A stretch of 64,000 bases of DNA from Candidatus Defluviilinea proxima (GCA_016721115.1 JADKIW010000001.1:3673501-3737500); one strand, 5' to 3'; shown: positions 40,117 through 48,434, counted from the stretch's first letter. Program-made: numbers and translations. The notes: a model not told the origin generated them from the letters alone.

Positions 40117-42725
40117 GCGATCAAGATATCCAAATCATACTTGAGCAAGCGAAGGAAGAAAGGTGGAAAGATTTATTATTGCTAGGAAAAGAATTAAGAT
40201 CAGTTCCACCAGAGGTATTCGAACTGGTAGATTTGCTAACACTTAACATAAGCAATAATTTACTTACATACCTCCCTAATGAAATCAAAAACCTTATTAA
40301 TTTACGGATTTTTGAATGTAGGTACAACAAGTTAACTAGCATTCCCAATGAAATCGGGCAACTATCAGAGTTAATACAATTAGACCTCAGAGGCAATAAA
40401 TTATCTGCTTTACCTCCTGAATTTAAGAATCTCCAAAAACTTAAGAATCTACGGTTAGGTGGCGTAACAGGTTCAAACAGATTCACCGAAATTCCAACTG
40501 AAATTACAAAATTGAGCAATTTGGAAGCTCTCAACATCAATAACAATAACATCTCCGTTATTCCACAAGAATTATTCAACTTAAAAAATCTAAAATCCTT
40601 TAGCGCAAAGAAAAACCAAATCCGAGAAATACCCCCTGAAATCAAGAATGCCCAATTGCTCGAAATCTTAGACTTGAGAAATAATAATATTATAGGTATT
40701 CCCGTTGAGATAGCAGAACTTCTTTCATTGAAATTTCTAGACCTTAGAGGAAATCCACTTCCTATTCCAGCAGAAATTCTCGAAAGAACGGGACACCCTC
40801 AAGCAATAATTTCCGCTTATTTTGGCAGGAATGTAAGACTCGAGCAATTAAGAAAAATGATGGAATGGGGCCCTGATCGACACCCGATTTTAGAGGCAAA
40901 ATGCTTAATCATCGGTCAAGGTTCTGTCGGCAAAACATCTCTTGTTCAGCAAATCCTTCACGGCACGTTTGATCAGAATCAAACCAAAACGGAGGGGATA
41001 TCCATTAATCAATGGACGGTAGACGGTGGACAGAAGACAATAGAAAACCAATCACAGTCCACGGTCAACGGTCCATCGTCCATCAAATTGAACATCTGGG
41101 ACTTCGGCGGGCAGGAGATCATGCACGCCACGCACCAATTTTTCCTCACCAAACGCAGTCTCTACCTGCTGGTGCTGGATGCGCGCCTAACGCAGGAAGA
41201 AAACCGCGTCGAATACTGGCTCAAGATCATCCAGTCCTTCGGCGGCGAGTCGCCTGTGCTGATCGTCGGCAACAAGACCGACCAGCATCCGCTCGACATT
41301 GACCGCACGGGTTTGCAGAAAAAATATCCAAACATCGTCGGCATCCTAGAAACATCTGCCAAAGATGGCAAGGGCATCGAAGAACTCAAAGCCACGATCG
41401 CAAAACAGGTGGATACCCTGCCACACGTCCGCGACCTGTTGCCTGAAACATGGTTCACAGTCAAATCCAAACTGGAGGAACTCGGCAGGGATAAAAACTT
41501 CATCACACAGGACGAATATCTCAGTCTGTGCGGCGCGAACGAAGTCACAGACGAAATCAGCCAGAATACACTCATCGGCTTCCTGCATGACTTGGGCGTT
41601 GTCCTGCATTTTCAAGATGACCCGCGCCTCGAAGCGCTCGGCATTCTCAATCCGCAGTGGGTCACCAATGGTGTGTATAAGATCCTCAACTCACACGAAC
41701 TCTTTCAAAACCAAGGCACGCTCACCCTCCCCATCCTGAACAAAACTCTCACCCCGCCCGAATACCCTAGTAACAAACGCTTGTTTATCGTGGATATGAT
41801 GAAGAAGTTCGAGTTGTGCTACGACATAGAAACCGACAAATCCTTCCTCATCCCCGACTTGCTCCCCAAAGATGAAATTTATACGGGCGAGTGGGACGAT
41901 GCACTGGCGTTTCAATATCACTATAACGTTTTGCCATCGTCCATTATCTCGCGCTTCATCGTCCGTATGAATGCATTCATTTATAAAAACACGATCTGGC
42001 GTTCAGGCGTGGTACTCAAAAGCGGAAACAACACCGCACTGATCAAGGCAGATACTGAAGATAGAAAGATTTACATCTGGGTATTAGGCGATGTGACTAC
42101 GCGCAGAGATTTTCTGTCAGCGATTCGCTTTGAGTTTGACGCCATCCACAAGACGATTGCCAAGATCGAAGTAACGGAAAAAGTCCCGCTTCCCAATTAC
42201 CCGAGTGCCGTCCCTGTTGACTATAAACTTTTACTCCAACTTGAGCAAAAAGGTGTTACGACTCATCATGTTCAAGCAGGCAACGACATTGTCGAAATTA
42301 CCGTCAGCGAATTATTAGATGGTGTCCGCCCGTCAAAGAATCAAGTTATAAAAGTGTTTATCAGTTATTCTCATCAAGATAAATCCTTCGTCAAGAAACT
42401 TGCAGGCGAATTAGAAAGTCAGGGCATGAAAGTCTGGTGGGATTTCGATAGTCTCAAAGGTGGACATGATTGGCAAAAGGAAATCGAACGCGGCATCAAG
42501 GGTTGTGATTTCTTCCTCGTCACCCTAACGCCAGACGCGGTCAATTCAGAATGGGTAGGGAATGAAATTCTATATGCCAGCAACGCGCAGAAAACTATCA
42601 TCCCCTTACATTTAAAGAAATGCGATATTCCCATCGGTCTCATCAAGAAACAATATATTGATTTCGAGGAGCAAACGCAAAAGATAGCGCTCAAAGAGTT
42701 GTTGGGGATTTTGAAACCTGAATAA
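40113..42725 (+). CDS. LRR-Roc-COR-TIR protein (bacterial ROCO family)
   Basis: 870 residues. About 25-235: eight leucine-rich repeats (LNISNNLLTYLPNEI and similar). About 262-450: Roc GTPase, P-loop IGQGSVGKTS near 267, switch II WDFGGQE, NKTD, and TSAKDGKG. About 450-740: COR domain (FLHDLGVVLHFQDD, LNPQWVTNGVYKIL, FLIPDLLPKDE). About 744-870: TIR domain (VIKVFISYSHQDKSFV, GGHDWQKEIERGIKG, NSEWVGNEI). A 24-residue palindrome-encoded insert lies between P-loop and switch II. The LRR-coding third is much more AT-rich than the rest, suggesting domain recombination. Similar NTPase-TIR proteins can act in antiviral or cell-death signalling; whether this TIR cleaves NAD is uncertain, since the usual catalytic Glu place appears to hold Gln. 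Confidence 0.9.
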   Translation: MSDQDIQIILEQAKEERWKDLLLLGKELRSVPPEVFELVDLLTLNISNNLLTYLPNEIKNLINLRIFECRYNKLTSIPNEIGQLSELIQLDLRGNKLSALPPEFKNLQKLKNLRLGGVTGSNRFTEIPTEITKLSNLEALNINNNNISVIPQELFNLKNLKSFSAKKNQIREIPPEIKNAQLLEILDLRNNNIIGIPVEIAELLSLKFLDLRGNPLPIPAEILERTGHPQAIISAYFGRNVRLEQLRKMMEWGPDRHPILEAKCLIIGQGSVGKTSLVQQILHGTFDQNQTKTEGISINQWTVDGGQKTIENQSQSTVNGPSSIKLNIWDFGGQEIMHATHQFFLTKRSLYLLVLDARLTQEENRVEYWLKIIQSFGGESPVLIVGNKTDQHPLDIDRTGLQKKYPNIVGILETSAKDGKGIEELKATIAKQVDTLPHVRDLLPETWFTVKSKLEELGRDKNFITQDEYLSLCGANEVTDEISQNTLIGFLHDLGVVLHFQDDPRLEALGILNPQWVTNGVYKILNSHELFQNQGTLTLPILNKTLTPPEYPSNKRLFIVDMMKKFELCYDIETDKSFLIPDLLPKDEIYTGEWDDALAFQYHYNVLPSSIISRFIVRMNAFIYKNTIWRSGVVLKSGNNTALIKADTEDRKIYIWVLGDVTTRRDFLSAIRFEFDAIHKTIAKIEVTEKVPLPNYPSAVPVDYKLLLQLEQKGVTTHHVQAGNDIVEITVSELLDGVRPSKNQVIKVFISYSHQDKSFVKKLAGELESQGMKVWWDFDSLKGGHDWQKEIERGIKGCDFFLVTLTPDAVNSEWVGNEILYASNAQKTIIPLHLKKCDIPIGLIKKQYIDFEEQTQKIALKELLGILKPE
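41012..41083. repeat. 72-nt in-frame palindromic insertion in the Roc domain
   Basis: ATGGACGGTAGACGGTGGAC (41012-41031) and GTCCACGGTCAACGG...CATCGTCCAT (41057-41083) form an imperfect inverted repeat around 25 nt. The element is exactly 24 codons (WTVDGGQK...NGPSSI) and lies between the P-loop and DxGG switch of the GTPase. Confidence 0.75.
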
Positions 42726-42731
42726 CATGTA

Positions 42732-42752
42732 GGGGCACGGTCCCCGTGCCCC
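42732..42752. repeat. Palindrome after the ROCO gene
   Basis: GGGGCACGG-TCC-CCGTGCCCC preceded by GTA, a 9-bp stem of the GTAGGGGC class. Together with the next hairpin (42772-42790) it makes a composite bounded by GTAGGGG and CCCCTAC. Confidence 0.65.
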
Positions 42753-42771
42753 ATATTGAATAACGGCGCAA

Positions 42772-42790
42772 GGGCGGGGAGACCCCGCCC
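42772..42790. repeat. Palindrome upstream of the HAD hydrolase gene
   Basis: GGGCGGGG-AGA-CCCCGCCC followed by CTAC, an 8-bp GC-only stem. It lies where a -35 box for the next gene would be. Confidence 0.65.
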
Positions 42791-42811
42791 CTACCTAATC
42801 CGATTCCCTGC

Positions 42812-42817
42812 TAAAAT
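42812..42817 (+). promoter_or_regulatory. -10 box of HAD hydrolase gene, leaderless arrangement
   Basis: TAAAAT (5 of 6) ends 6 nt before the ATG at 42824; no Shine-Dalgarno beyond a GGG directly before the ATG. Confidence 0.45.
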
Positions 42818-42823
42818 CGCGGG

Positions 42824-43441
42824 ATGAACAATTCACACATCACAACCATCATCTTTGATTATGGCGGCGTTCTGTTGGAATGGAACCCGCACAATGTATA
42901 TCACCGTTATTTCCCCGGACAACCCGAGGCCATAGACCAATTTCTCACGGAGATCAATTTCGCAGAGTGGAACGCCCAACAAGATAAGGGACGTCCATTT
43001 GCGGAGGCGGTGGAAAGCATCTCAGCAGAATTCCCCCACTACGCACATCTCATCAGTGCCTATTATGAATATTGGGAAGAGTCGATCACCGGCTCCATCC
43101 CAGGTTCCATTGAGATATTGAAGGAACTCAAGGATAAGAAATATCCGCTATATGGGTTGAGCAATTGGTCGCATGAAACCTTTCCCATTGCGCGGGATAA
43201 GTATGATTTCTTCGAACTGTTCGATGACATGGTCATCTCGGGCGAAGTGAAGATGGTCAAGCCCGATCCCGCGATCTTCGAACATGCATTGAACAAGTTT
43301 GGAAAGCGCGCCAGCGAGTGTGTATACATTGACGACTCACTGACAAATGTTCAGCAGGCGCAAAAAATGGGATTCCATGCGATCCATTTTCAATCACCCG
43401 CACAATTGAGGGAATCACTGCAAAGGCTTGAACTCCTTTGA
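42824..43441 (+). CDS. HAD-superfamily hydrolase (IA type, phosphatase or haloacid dehalogenase-like)
   Basis: 205 residues. Motif I TIIFDYGGVLLEWN (here the acid/base position is Tyr-Gly, as in the epoxide hydrolase N-terminal/YihX-like clade, which have DxGG), motif II YGLSNWS, motif III Lys in GEVKMVKPDP, motif IV CVYIDDSLTNV. The YihX clade removes phosphate from sugar phosphates such as glucose 1-phosphate; the substrate here is not known. It stands alone, with palindromes on both sides, and probably has a leaderless message. Confidence 0.9.
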   Translation: MNNSHITTIIFDYGGVLLEWNPHNVYHRYFPGQPEAIDQFLTEINFAEWNAQQDKGRPFAEAVESISAEFPHYAHLISAYYEYWEESITGSIPGSIEILKELKDKKYPLYGLSNWSHETFPIARDKYDFFELFDDMVISGEVKMVKPDPAIFEHALNKFGKRASECVYIDDSLTNVQQAQKMGFHAIHFQSPAQLRESLQRLELL

Positions 43442-43457
43442 TGGTTCTATAAAAACC

Positions 43458-43498
43458 TTTCGTCGCGGGTTTAGCCAAGGAATAAATCCGCGACGAAA
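43458..43498. terminator. Hairpin after HAD hydrolase gene
   Basis: TTTCGTCGCGG (43458-43468) and CCGCGACGAAA (43488-43498) form a perfect 11-bp stem around a 19-nt loop, followed by AAA. Probable end of the HAD message. The rest of 43499-43654 holds a weak -10 (TAAAAT 43613-43618) for the ABC operon and no clear gene. Confidence 0.55.
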
Positions 43499-43654
43499 AA
43501 TATCAAGGGGGATACTCCACGCATGAAACCACAAAAACCATCCGCTCGGACAGGTATAGACTCAACCATTGGGCAGGCCGAATTGCGCTCTCTAATATTA
43601 GAATATATGTGCTAAAATACACAAATTACTCCCAACTCAGCAAGGTCAACCAAT

Positions 43655-44677
43655 ATGAGTCTCATTCACATACAAAATCTCAGTAAACACTTTAAGATCC
43701 TTAACCGCCGTGAAGGTTTGGGTGGCGCATTCCGCGATCTGTTCTCGGGTAGTTATCGGACCGTTGAAGCAGTAGCAGATATCTCGTTCGATATTGAAGC
43801 GGGAGAGATCGTCGGCTATATCGGCCCGAACGGTGCAGGCAAGTCCACTACGATCAAGATGATGACGGGCATCCTGAAACCAACAGGTGGAGTCATTCAA
43901 GTCAATGGCATGGTTCCGTACGATAACCGCATCAAGCAGGCGCAGATCATGGGCGTGGTATTCGGTCAACGCTCGCAGTTGTGGTGGGACCTGCCCGTGA
44001 TCGAGTCATTCAAGATCTTGAAAGAGATATATAAAGTGGATCAAAAGACCTTCGACCATCACATGGAGTTGTTCAACGACCTCGTGGGACTCAAGTCTTT
44101 ATATTCACAACAAGTGCGGACGCTCTCACTCGGACAACGTATGTTGTGCGACATCACCGCGTCTTTCCTTCATAACCCGCAGGTGGTGTTCCTCGATGAA
44201 CCAACCATCGGCCTCGACATTTCGGTCAAAGCCAAAATACGCTCGGTCATCAAGGAATTGAATCGCGAACGCAACACCACGATCATTTTGACCACACACG
44301 ATCTTGGCGATGTAGAAGCCTTATGTCATCGCATCATTATCATCGACAAAGGAAAGATCCTGTACGATGGCAAAGCGACGCAAGTCCACACGTTGTTCGG
44401 AGCGTATCGCACGTTGAAGCTTCAAGTAGACAACTTCTCAGCAACAACCATTCACGATCTGCAAAACAAGCTCACTGAAAAGTTTGGCGCGGACCATGGC
44501 ATCGTCGTATCGGAAACCGAAGAATTCTGGACGGACATCACCATCGATCAGGCACGTACACCGCTTTCAGATGTGTTGAATACGGTCATGACCAACTTCC
44601 CTGTGGCAGATGTGCGCATCGTGGAGATCTCAATGGAAAACGTCGTGCAGAAGGTGTATGACGGAGCATTGGCATGA
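43655..44677 (+). CDS. ABC-2 type transporter ATP-binding protein
   Basis: 340 residues. An N-terminal arm (LSKHFKILNRREGLGGAFRDLFSGSYRTVEAV) typical of the COG4586 group, Walker A GPNGAGKST, signature LSLGQR, Walker B VVFLDEPTIGLD, H-loop LTTHDLGDVEALC. The C-terminal ~90 residues form the family's regulatory extension. It drives export through the two ABC-2 permeases encoded next; their substrate is unknown. The stop overlaps the first permease start (ATGA). Confidence 0.93.
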   Translation: MSLIHIQNLSKHFKILNRREGLGGAFRDLFSGSYRTVEAVADISFDIEAGEIVGYIGPNGAGKSTTIKMMTGILKPTGGVIQVNGMVPYDNRIKQAQIMGVVFGQRSQLWWDLPVIESFKILKEIYKVDQKTFDHHMELFNDLVGLKSLYSQQVRTLSLGQRMLCDITASFLHNPQVVFLDEPTIGLDISVKAKIRSVIKELNRERNTTIILTTHDLGDVEALCHRIIIIDKGKILYDGKATQVHTLFGAYRTLKLQVDNFSATTIHDLQNKLTEKFGADHGIVVSETEEFWTDITIDQARTPLSDVLNTVMTNFPVADVRIVEISMENVVQKVYDGALA

Positions 44678-45465
44678 AAAAATATCTCGCCGTCACACGA
44701 GGCTCGTTCACGATGGGCATTGTCTATCGGTTCGGGTTCATCTTCGCCATTCTGGGCAACATCGTTTATTTGGGTGTCGCTTACTATTTATGGAAGAGTA
44801 TCTACAGACACGCCGATGTTATCCATGGATTGACATTCAATGAAACATTTCTGTATGTCGGCTTGGGAAGCGCCATTTTCATACTGCTCAAAACCTATGC
44901 AGACTGGTTCATCCATTACGACATCCGCGAAGGCACCATCGCCAACTATCTCATCAAGCCCATTGACGTTGGGTTGTACTCGCTCTTCTTTAGTTTCGGT
45001 TTCTTTCTCACAAATGTTGTCGCGATCACCGCGCCTACATTCCTTCTATTAATATTCGTGTTCAAAGTACAGTTCACGCTTGGGCCCGGGCTATTCCTAT
45101 TTCCGATCAGTCTCTTGCTGGCGTTTTTCATCAGTTTCTTCTTCGATTACTTCGTTGGCTTGTTCGGTTTTTATACTGAATCAGTTTGGGGCCTGAGCAC
45201 ATCCAAAGAGATCATCATCACCGTCTTTTCAGGTGCGCTTATCCCTTTACAGTTCTTCCCTGATGCCATTCAAAAGGTTTTGTACTGGCTTCCGTTTCAG
45301 GCTATTTATCACACACCCCTGATGATGATCACGCGCCCTGAACAAAGTTGGAGTGTTTTTCTCCCCATGTTGGGTGTGCAACTTTTTTGGACTGCGGCAC
45401 TATTCATTGGCACACGTTTATTCTATAACCAAGCTGTCAAAGTGCTTCGGATCAGTGGAGGCTAA
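44674..45465 (+). CDS. ABC-2 type transporter permease (COG4587-like)
   Basis: 263 residues with six predicted helices (FIFAILGNIVYLGVAYYLW; TAPTFLLLIFVFKVQF; LLLAFFISFFFDYFVGLFG and others). IREGTIANYLIKPID and GALIPLQFFPDAIQKVLYWLPFQAIYHTP are hallmark stretches of this exporter family (DUF990-like). It pairs with the next gene product as a permease heterodimer. Overlaps the ATPase gene by 4 nt and abuts the second permease gene with no gap. Confidence 0.88.
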   Translation: MKKYLAVTRGSFTMGIVYRFGFIFAILGNIVYLGVAYYLWKSIYRHADVIHGLTFNETFLYVGLGSAIFILLKTYADWFIHYDIREGTIANYLIKPIDVGLYSLFFSFGFFLTNVVAITAPTFLLLIFVFKVQFTLGPGLFLFPISLLLAFFISFFFDYFVGLFGFYTESVWGLSTSKEIIITVFSGALIPLQFFPDAIQKVLYWLPFQAIYHTPLMMITRPEQSWSVFLPMLGVQLFWTAALFIGTRLFYNQAVKVLRISGG

Positions 45466-46263
45466 ATGCAGACCATCGGCGAATACATCCGTCTCTACTT
45501 CATTATCGAGACTCAGTACATCAAAGCGCGCATGCAATATCGCGCAGACTTTATCATCAGCTCCATCGGGATGTTCTTCTCAAGTCTCGCTACATTGGGC
45601 GTCTTTTGGATCATTCTCGAATCAGTGCCAGACCTCGCGGGCTGGTCACTGATGGAAATGGTCTTCATCTACGCCTTTTATATGATCGCCATCTCACCGA
45701 TGCAGATCCTTTTCGACCACGCCTGGCAGATCCGTTTTCACATTCAACAAGGCACGTTCCTCAAGTATTACTTCCGTCCGCTCAACATGATGTTCTACTA
45801 CATGTCCGAGATGTTCGATCTAAAAGGCATCACACAATTGATTGTTGGTTTTGGTCTACTGATCTATGCATCCATTCAGCTTCACATTGATTGGACACTG
45901 GCACGCTTCTTCCTCCTGCTCATGACATTATTCAGCGCGGCACTTGTACAAATTTCCATCATTGTCTCTGCGGCATGCGCAGCGTTTTGGGTCGTCAATT
46001 CATATCCCGTTCTTGGTCTCGCGTGGCGTCTGCGTGAGTTCTCCCCCTACCCCATGACCATCTTCGATGGCGCCTTCCGATTCACATTCACCTACATCAT
46101 CCCCATCGGCTTTGTGGCGTTCTACCCATCACAACTTTTCCTGCGCCCAGAAGAAGTCTCACCCCTGATCTACTTCTCCCCCATCATCGGCATTGGACTC
46201 TTTGCCATCACCTACTGGATCTGGACAAAGGGCGTGAACTCCTACACCGGTACAGGATCATAA
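45466..46263 (+). CDS. ABC-2 type transporter permease (COG3694-like)
   Basis: 265 residues, six helices. QYIKARMQYRADFIISSIGMFFSSLATLGVF, IQQGTFLKYYFRPLN and FSPYPMTIFDGAFRFTFTYIIPIGFVAFYPSQLFL match the second permease of the COG4586-4587-3694 exporter set. The ATG follows the previous TAA directly, so the three genes are surely one transcript. Substrate unknown. Confidence 0.88.
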   Translation: MQTIGEYIRLYFIIETQYIKARMQYRADFIISSIGMFFSSLATLGVFWIILESVPDLAGWSLMEMVFIYAFYMIAISPMQILFDHAWQIRFHIQQGTFLKYYFRPLNMMFYYMSEMFDLKGITQLIVGFGLLIYASIQLHIDWTLARFFLLLMTLFSAALVQISIIVSAACAAFWVVNSYPVLGLAWRLREFSPYPMTIFDGAFRFTFTYIIPIGFVAFYPSQLFLRPEEVSPLIYFSPIIGIGLFAITYWIWTKGVNSYTGTGS

Positions 46264-46269
46264 ACGGAC

Positions 46270-47175
46270 ATGCGCCTCATCCTTAACTTGAGCTTGATCG
46301 CCCTTCTATTAACCGCGTGCGCCCCGACAGCGACTCCGCCTGCAACACCAACATTGCTTCCAACACAAACGCTCGCACCAACGCATCCTCCTGAGTCGTC
46401 CACGCTTGGCGCGGGTTTCCGCTTTTCAACGTATGGCATCGGCACAAATCCTGGCCCAGAGTATTGGGTTTCAACGGGGCAACAAATGTCTGCGAAGTTT
46501 ACGGGTTCGCATCCCGAAGCATTATGGATCGTCGGTAATTTTCTCGGCGAAGGCATAACCAATCTCAGTTTCCGCGCCGACACAAATAACCCTAACATTA
46601 CATCAGGTTATGCTGACATGAACGAAGAGACCCTGGATCTCTTCGACCAAAATGGTTTCAAAGTCTGGTTACAAGTAGAGCCTGCCAACGCAGACATGAT
46701 CGAGTTAATAGACCTCGTATTGAATCAATACAAGCATCACCCCTCCGTCATCGGCTTTGGAGTAGATGTTGAATGGTACAAGTCAGATGGTTCTCCTATC
46801 GGTACGCCGATCACAGACGCAGAAGCCGAAGCGTGGGTCAAAGCCATCCGTGCCCACAACCCGAACTATCGTCTCTTTCTCAAACATTGGGAAACCGATT
46901 TCATGCCACCCACGTATCGCGACGGTGTGGTCTTCATCAATGACAGCCAACAATTCGAGTCTTTCGATCAACTCATGGAAGACTTCACTGCATGGGGTGA
47001 ATACTTCACACCATACCCGGTCGGCTTCCAATATGGCTATCCTGCCGATAAACCTTGGTGGCGTGAACTACAAGACCCGCCTGCTGATATAGGGAATGCC
47101 ATCCTTGAAAAAGTCCCGAACACAACTTCATTATTCTGGGTGGATTTCACGATCAAAGAAATCTTTCCACCATAA
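46270..47175 (+). CDS. Lipoprotein of unknown function, possible TIM-barrel hydrolase
   Basis: 301 residues. A lipoprotein signal ends ALLLTACAP, followed by a Thr/Pro linker and a globular part of ~260 residues. Strands with acidic ends (VWLQVEPANADM; VIGFGVDVEWYKSD; RLFLKHWETDFM; VVFINDSQQF; GFQYGYP) are spaced like a (beta/alpha)8 barrel, and the DVEWY and HWETD acids could be catalytic as in GH18/GH25-like enzymes. I do not recognise the family. It lies 6 nt after the ABC-2 permease and may belong to that operon, perhaps acting on the exported cell-surface product. Confidence 0.7.
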   Translation: MRLILNLSLIALLLTACAPTATPPATPTLLPTQTLAPTHPPESSTLGAGFRFSTYGIGTNPGPEYWVSTGQQMSAKFTGSHPEALWIVGNFLGEGITNLSFRADTNNPNITSGYADMNEETLDLFDQNGFKVWLQVEPANADMIELIDLVLNQYKHHPSVIGFGVDVEWYKSDGSPIGTPITDAEAEAWVKAIRAHNPNYRLFLKHWETDFMPPTYRDGVVFINDSQQFESFDQLMEDFTAWGEYFTPYPVGFQYGYPADKPWWRELQDPPADIGNAILEKVPNTTSLFWVDFTIKEIFPP

Positions 47176-47219
47176 ATTTAATCGTCAAGGGATATGTGTC
47201 TGTTACATTCATAATCAGG

Positions 47220-47225
47220 TAAAAT
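47220..47225 (+). promoter_or_regulatory. -10 box of polyprenyl synthase gene, leaderless arrangement
   Basis: TAAAAT (5 of 6) ends 6 nt before the ATG at 47232 and no Shine-Dalgarno intervenes. No good -35 at the standard spacing. Confidence 0.45.
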
Positions 47226-47231
47226 TGATTT

Positions 47232-48233
47232 ATGGACATCAAATCCCTTCTCCCCTCCATCGAATCAGAACTTCAAAAACAGGTTTCACGTCTCGATCAG
47301 CCTCGCACAAAACACTTCCATGAAATGATCACCTACCACATGGGCTGGACTGGCGAGGGCGCAGGTCCAGAAGCCACGGGCAAACGCATCCGCCCAGTGA
47401 TGGTTTTGTTATGCACTTCGGCGGCAGGCGGTGATTGGCAATCTGCTTTATCTGCCGCGGCGGCAGTTGAACTGGTGCACAACTTCTCTCTTGTTCATGA
47501 TGATATTCAAGATAATTCACCAAAGCGCCGAGGCAGAGATACCGTTTGGACGAAATGGGGCATGCCCATGGCGATCAATGTAGGTGATGCATTGTTTGTT
47601 TTGTCCAATCAAGCGATCATTGATCTAAAAGAAAAATACCCAGCAGAGATCGTGGTTAAAGCCGCAGAGATATTGCACAACACCTGTCTCGATCTAACAC
47701 GCGGTCAATATATGGACATGTCCTACGAAAAGCGCACAGACCTCACGCCCGATGATTACTGGCCGATGATCGCAGGTAAGACCGCGGCATTGCTTTCTGC
47801 ATGTTGCCACCTCGGCGCTGTGCTCGGCGGTGCTGATGAAGAAAAACAGGATGCATATCGTTCCTTTGGTCAGTATTTAGGGCTCGCATTCCAAGTGCAA
47901 GATGATATTCTGGGCATATGGGGCAACGAGGCGATAACAGGCAAGTCTGTAGCAAGCGACCTTGTAGAGGGAAAGAACTCTTTACCTGTGCTTGCTGGTT
48001 TATCAGCCAACAAGAAGTTTGCAGAACGCTGGAGACAAGGTCCCATTCATGCGTTTGAGGTGGAAGAGTTGGCAAAACTCCTTGCCACAGAAGGCGGCTA
48101 CGGGACAGCACACGAAGCGTCGAAGCAAATGACCGATCTCGCACTGCTGAATCTACGTGAGGCTGACCCTCAAGGTGAGGCGGGAGATGCATTATTCGAT
48201 CTGGCAGAAAAACTTCTTAAGCGGGAGCAGTAA
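47232..48233 (+). CDS. Polyprenyl diphosphate synthase (geranylgeranyl/farnesyl type)
   Basis: 333 residues. ATGKRIRPVMVLLC (GKRxRP), first aspartate-rich motif FSLVHDDIQDNSPKRRGRDTVW (DDxxD, short class), GRDTVW, TAALLSACCHLGA and second motif FQVQDDILGIWG are present. It condenses isopentenyl diphosphate with allylic diphosphates in the cytoplasm; chain length cannot be read confidently. It uses the product of the type 2 isomerase at 39070. The residues before the first DDxxD (LVHNFSLVHD) would set product length. Confidence 0.93.
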   Translation: MDIKSLLPSIESELQKQVSRLDQPRTKHFHEMITYHMGWTGEGAGPEATGKRIRPVMVLLCTSAAGGDWQSALSAAAAVELVHNFSLVHDDIQDNSPKRRGRDTVWTKWGMPMAINVGDALFVLSNQAIIDLKEKYPAEIVVKAAEILHNTCLDLTRGQYMDMSYEKRTDLTPDDYWPMIAGKTAALLSACCHLGAVLGGADEEKQDAYRSFGQYLGLAFQVQDDILGIWGNEAITGKSVASDLVEGKNSLPVLAGLSANKKFAERWRQGPIHAFEVEELAKLLATEGGYGTAHEASKQMTDLALLNLREADPQGEAGDALFDLAEKLLKREQ

Positions 48234-48281
48234 GCGGGTCCGGTTTGAGGCGGGTTCTTCATCTAATAGAATGATGGTTGC

Positions 48282-48310
48282 TTGACATACCCCTAACGGG
48301 TCGCTATAAT
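48282..48310 (+). promoter_or_regulatory. Consensus promoter of tRNA-Gly
   Basis: TTGACA (48282-48287) and TATAAT (48305-48310), both perfect, 17-bp spacer. Start expected near 48317, about 9 nt before the mature tRNA. The best promoter in the window. Confidence 0.9.
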
Positions 48311-48325
48311 CCCTCTTGTAAATAC

Positions 48326-48397
48326 GCGGGTGTAGTTCAGTGGTAGAACGCGTGCTTCCCAAGCACGATATCGTGGGTTCGAGTCCCATCACCCGCT
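48326..48397 (+). tRNA. tRNA-Gly, anticodon CCC
   Basis: GCGGGTG acceptor arm pairs with CACCCGC; D-loop AGTTCAGTGGTAGAA; anticodon stem CGTGC/GCACG with loop TTCCCAA (anticodon CCC, decodes GGG); T-arm GTGGGTTCGAGTCCCAT with TTCGA. Discriminator base is T, and no CCA is encoded. Confidence 0.96.
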
Positions 48398-48400
48398 CAG

Positions 48401-48434
48401 ATGCCGAGGAGAGACTCTCTCGGCATTATTGTTT
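48401..48434 (+). terminator. Terminator of tRNA-Gly
   Basis: ATGCCGAGGAGAG and CTCTCTCGGCAT form a long stem with one bulge, followed by TATTGTTT. It starts 3 nt after the mature tRNA. Confidence 0.75.

Noticed and set aside
43523..43615. Possible 30-codon leader ORF upstream of the ABC-2 operon, preceded by GGGGGA
   Set aside because: No terminator follows it, no pairing scheme like the other two leaders is visible, and its end overlaps the likely -10 box.
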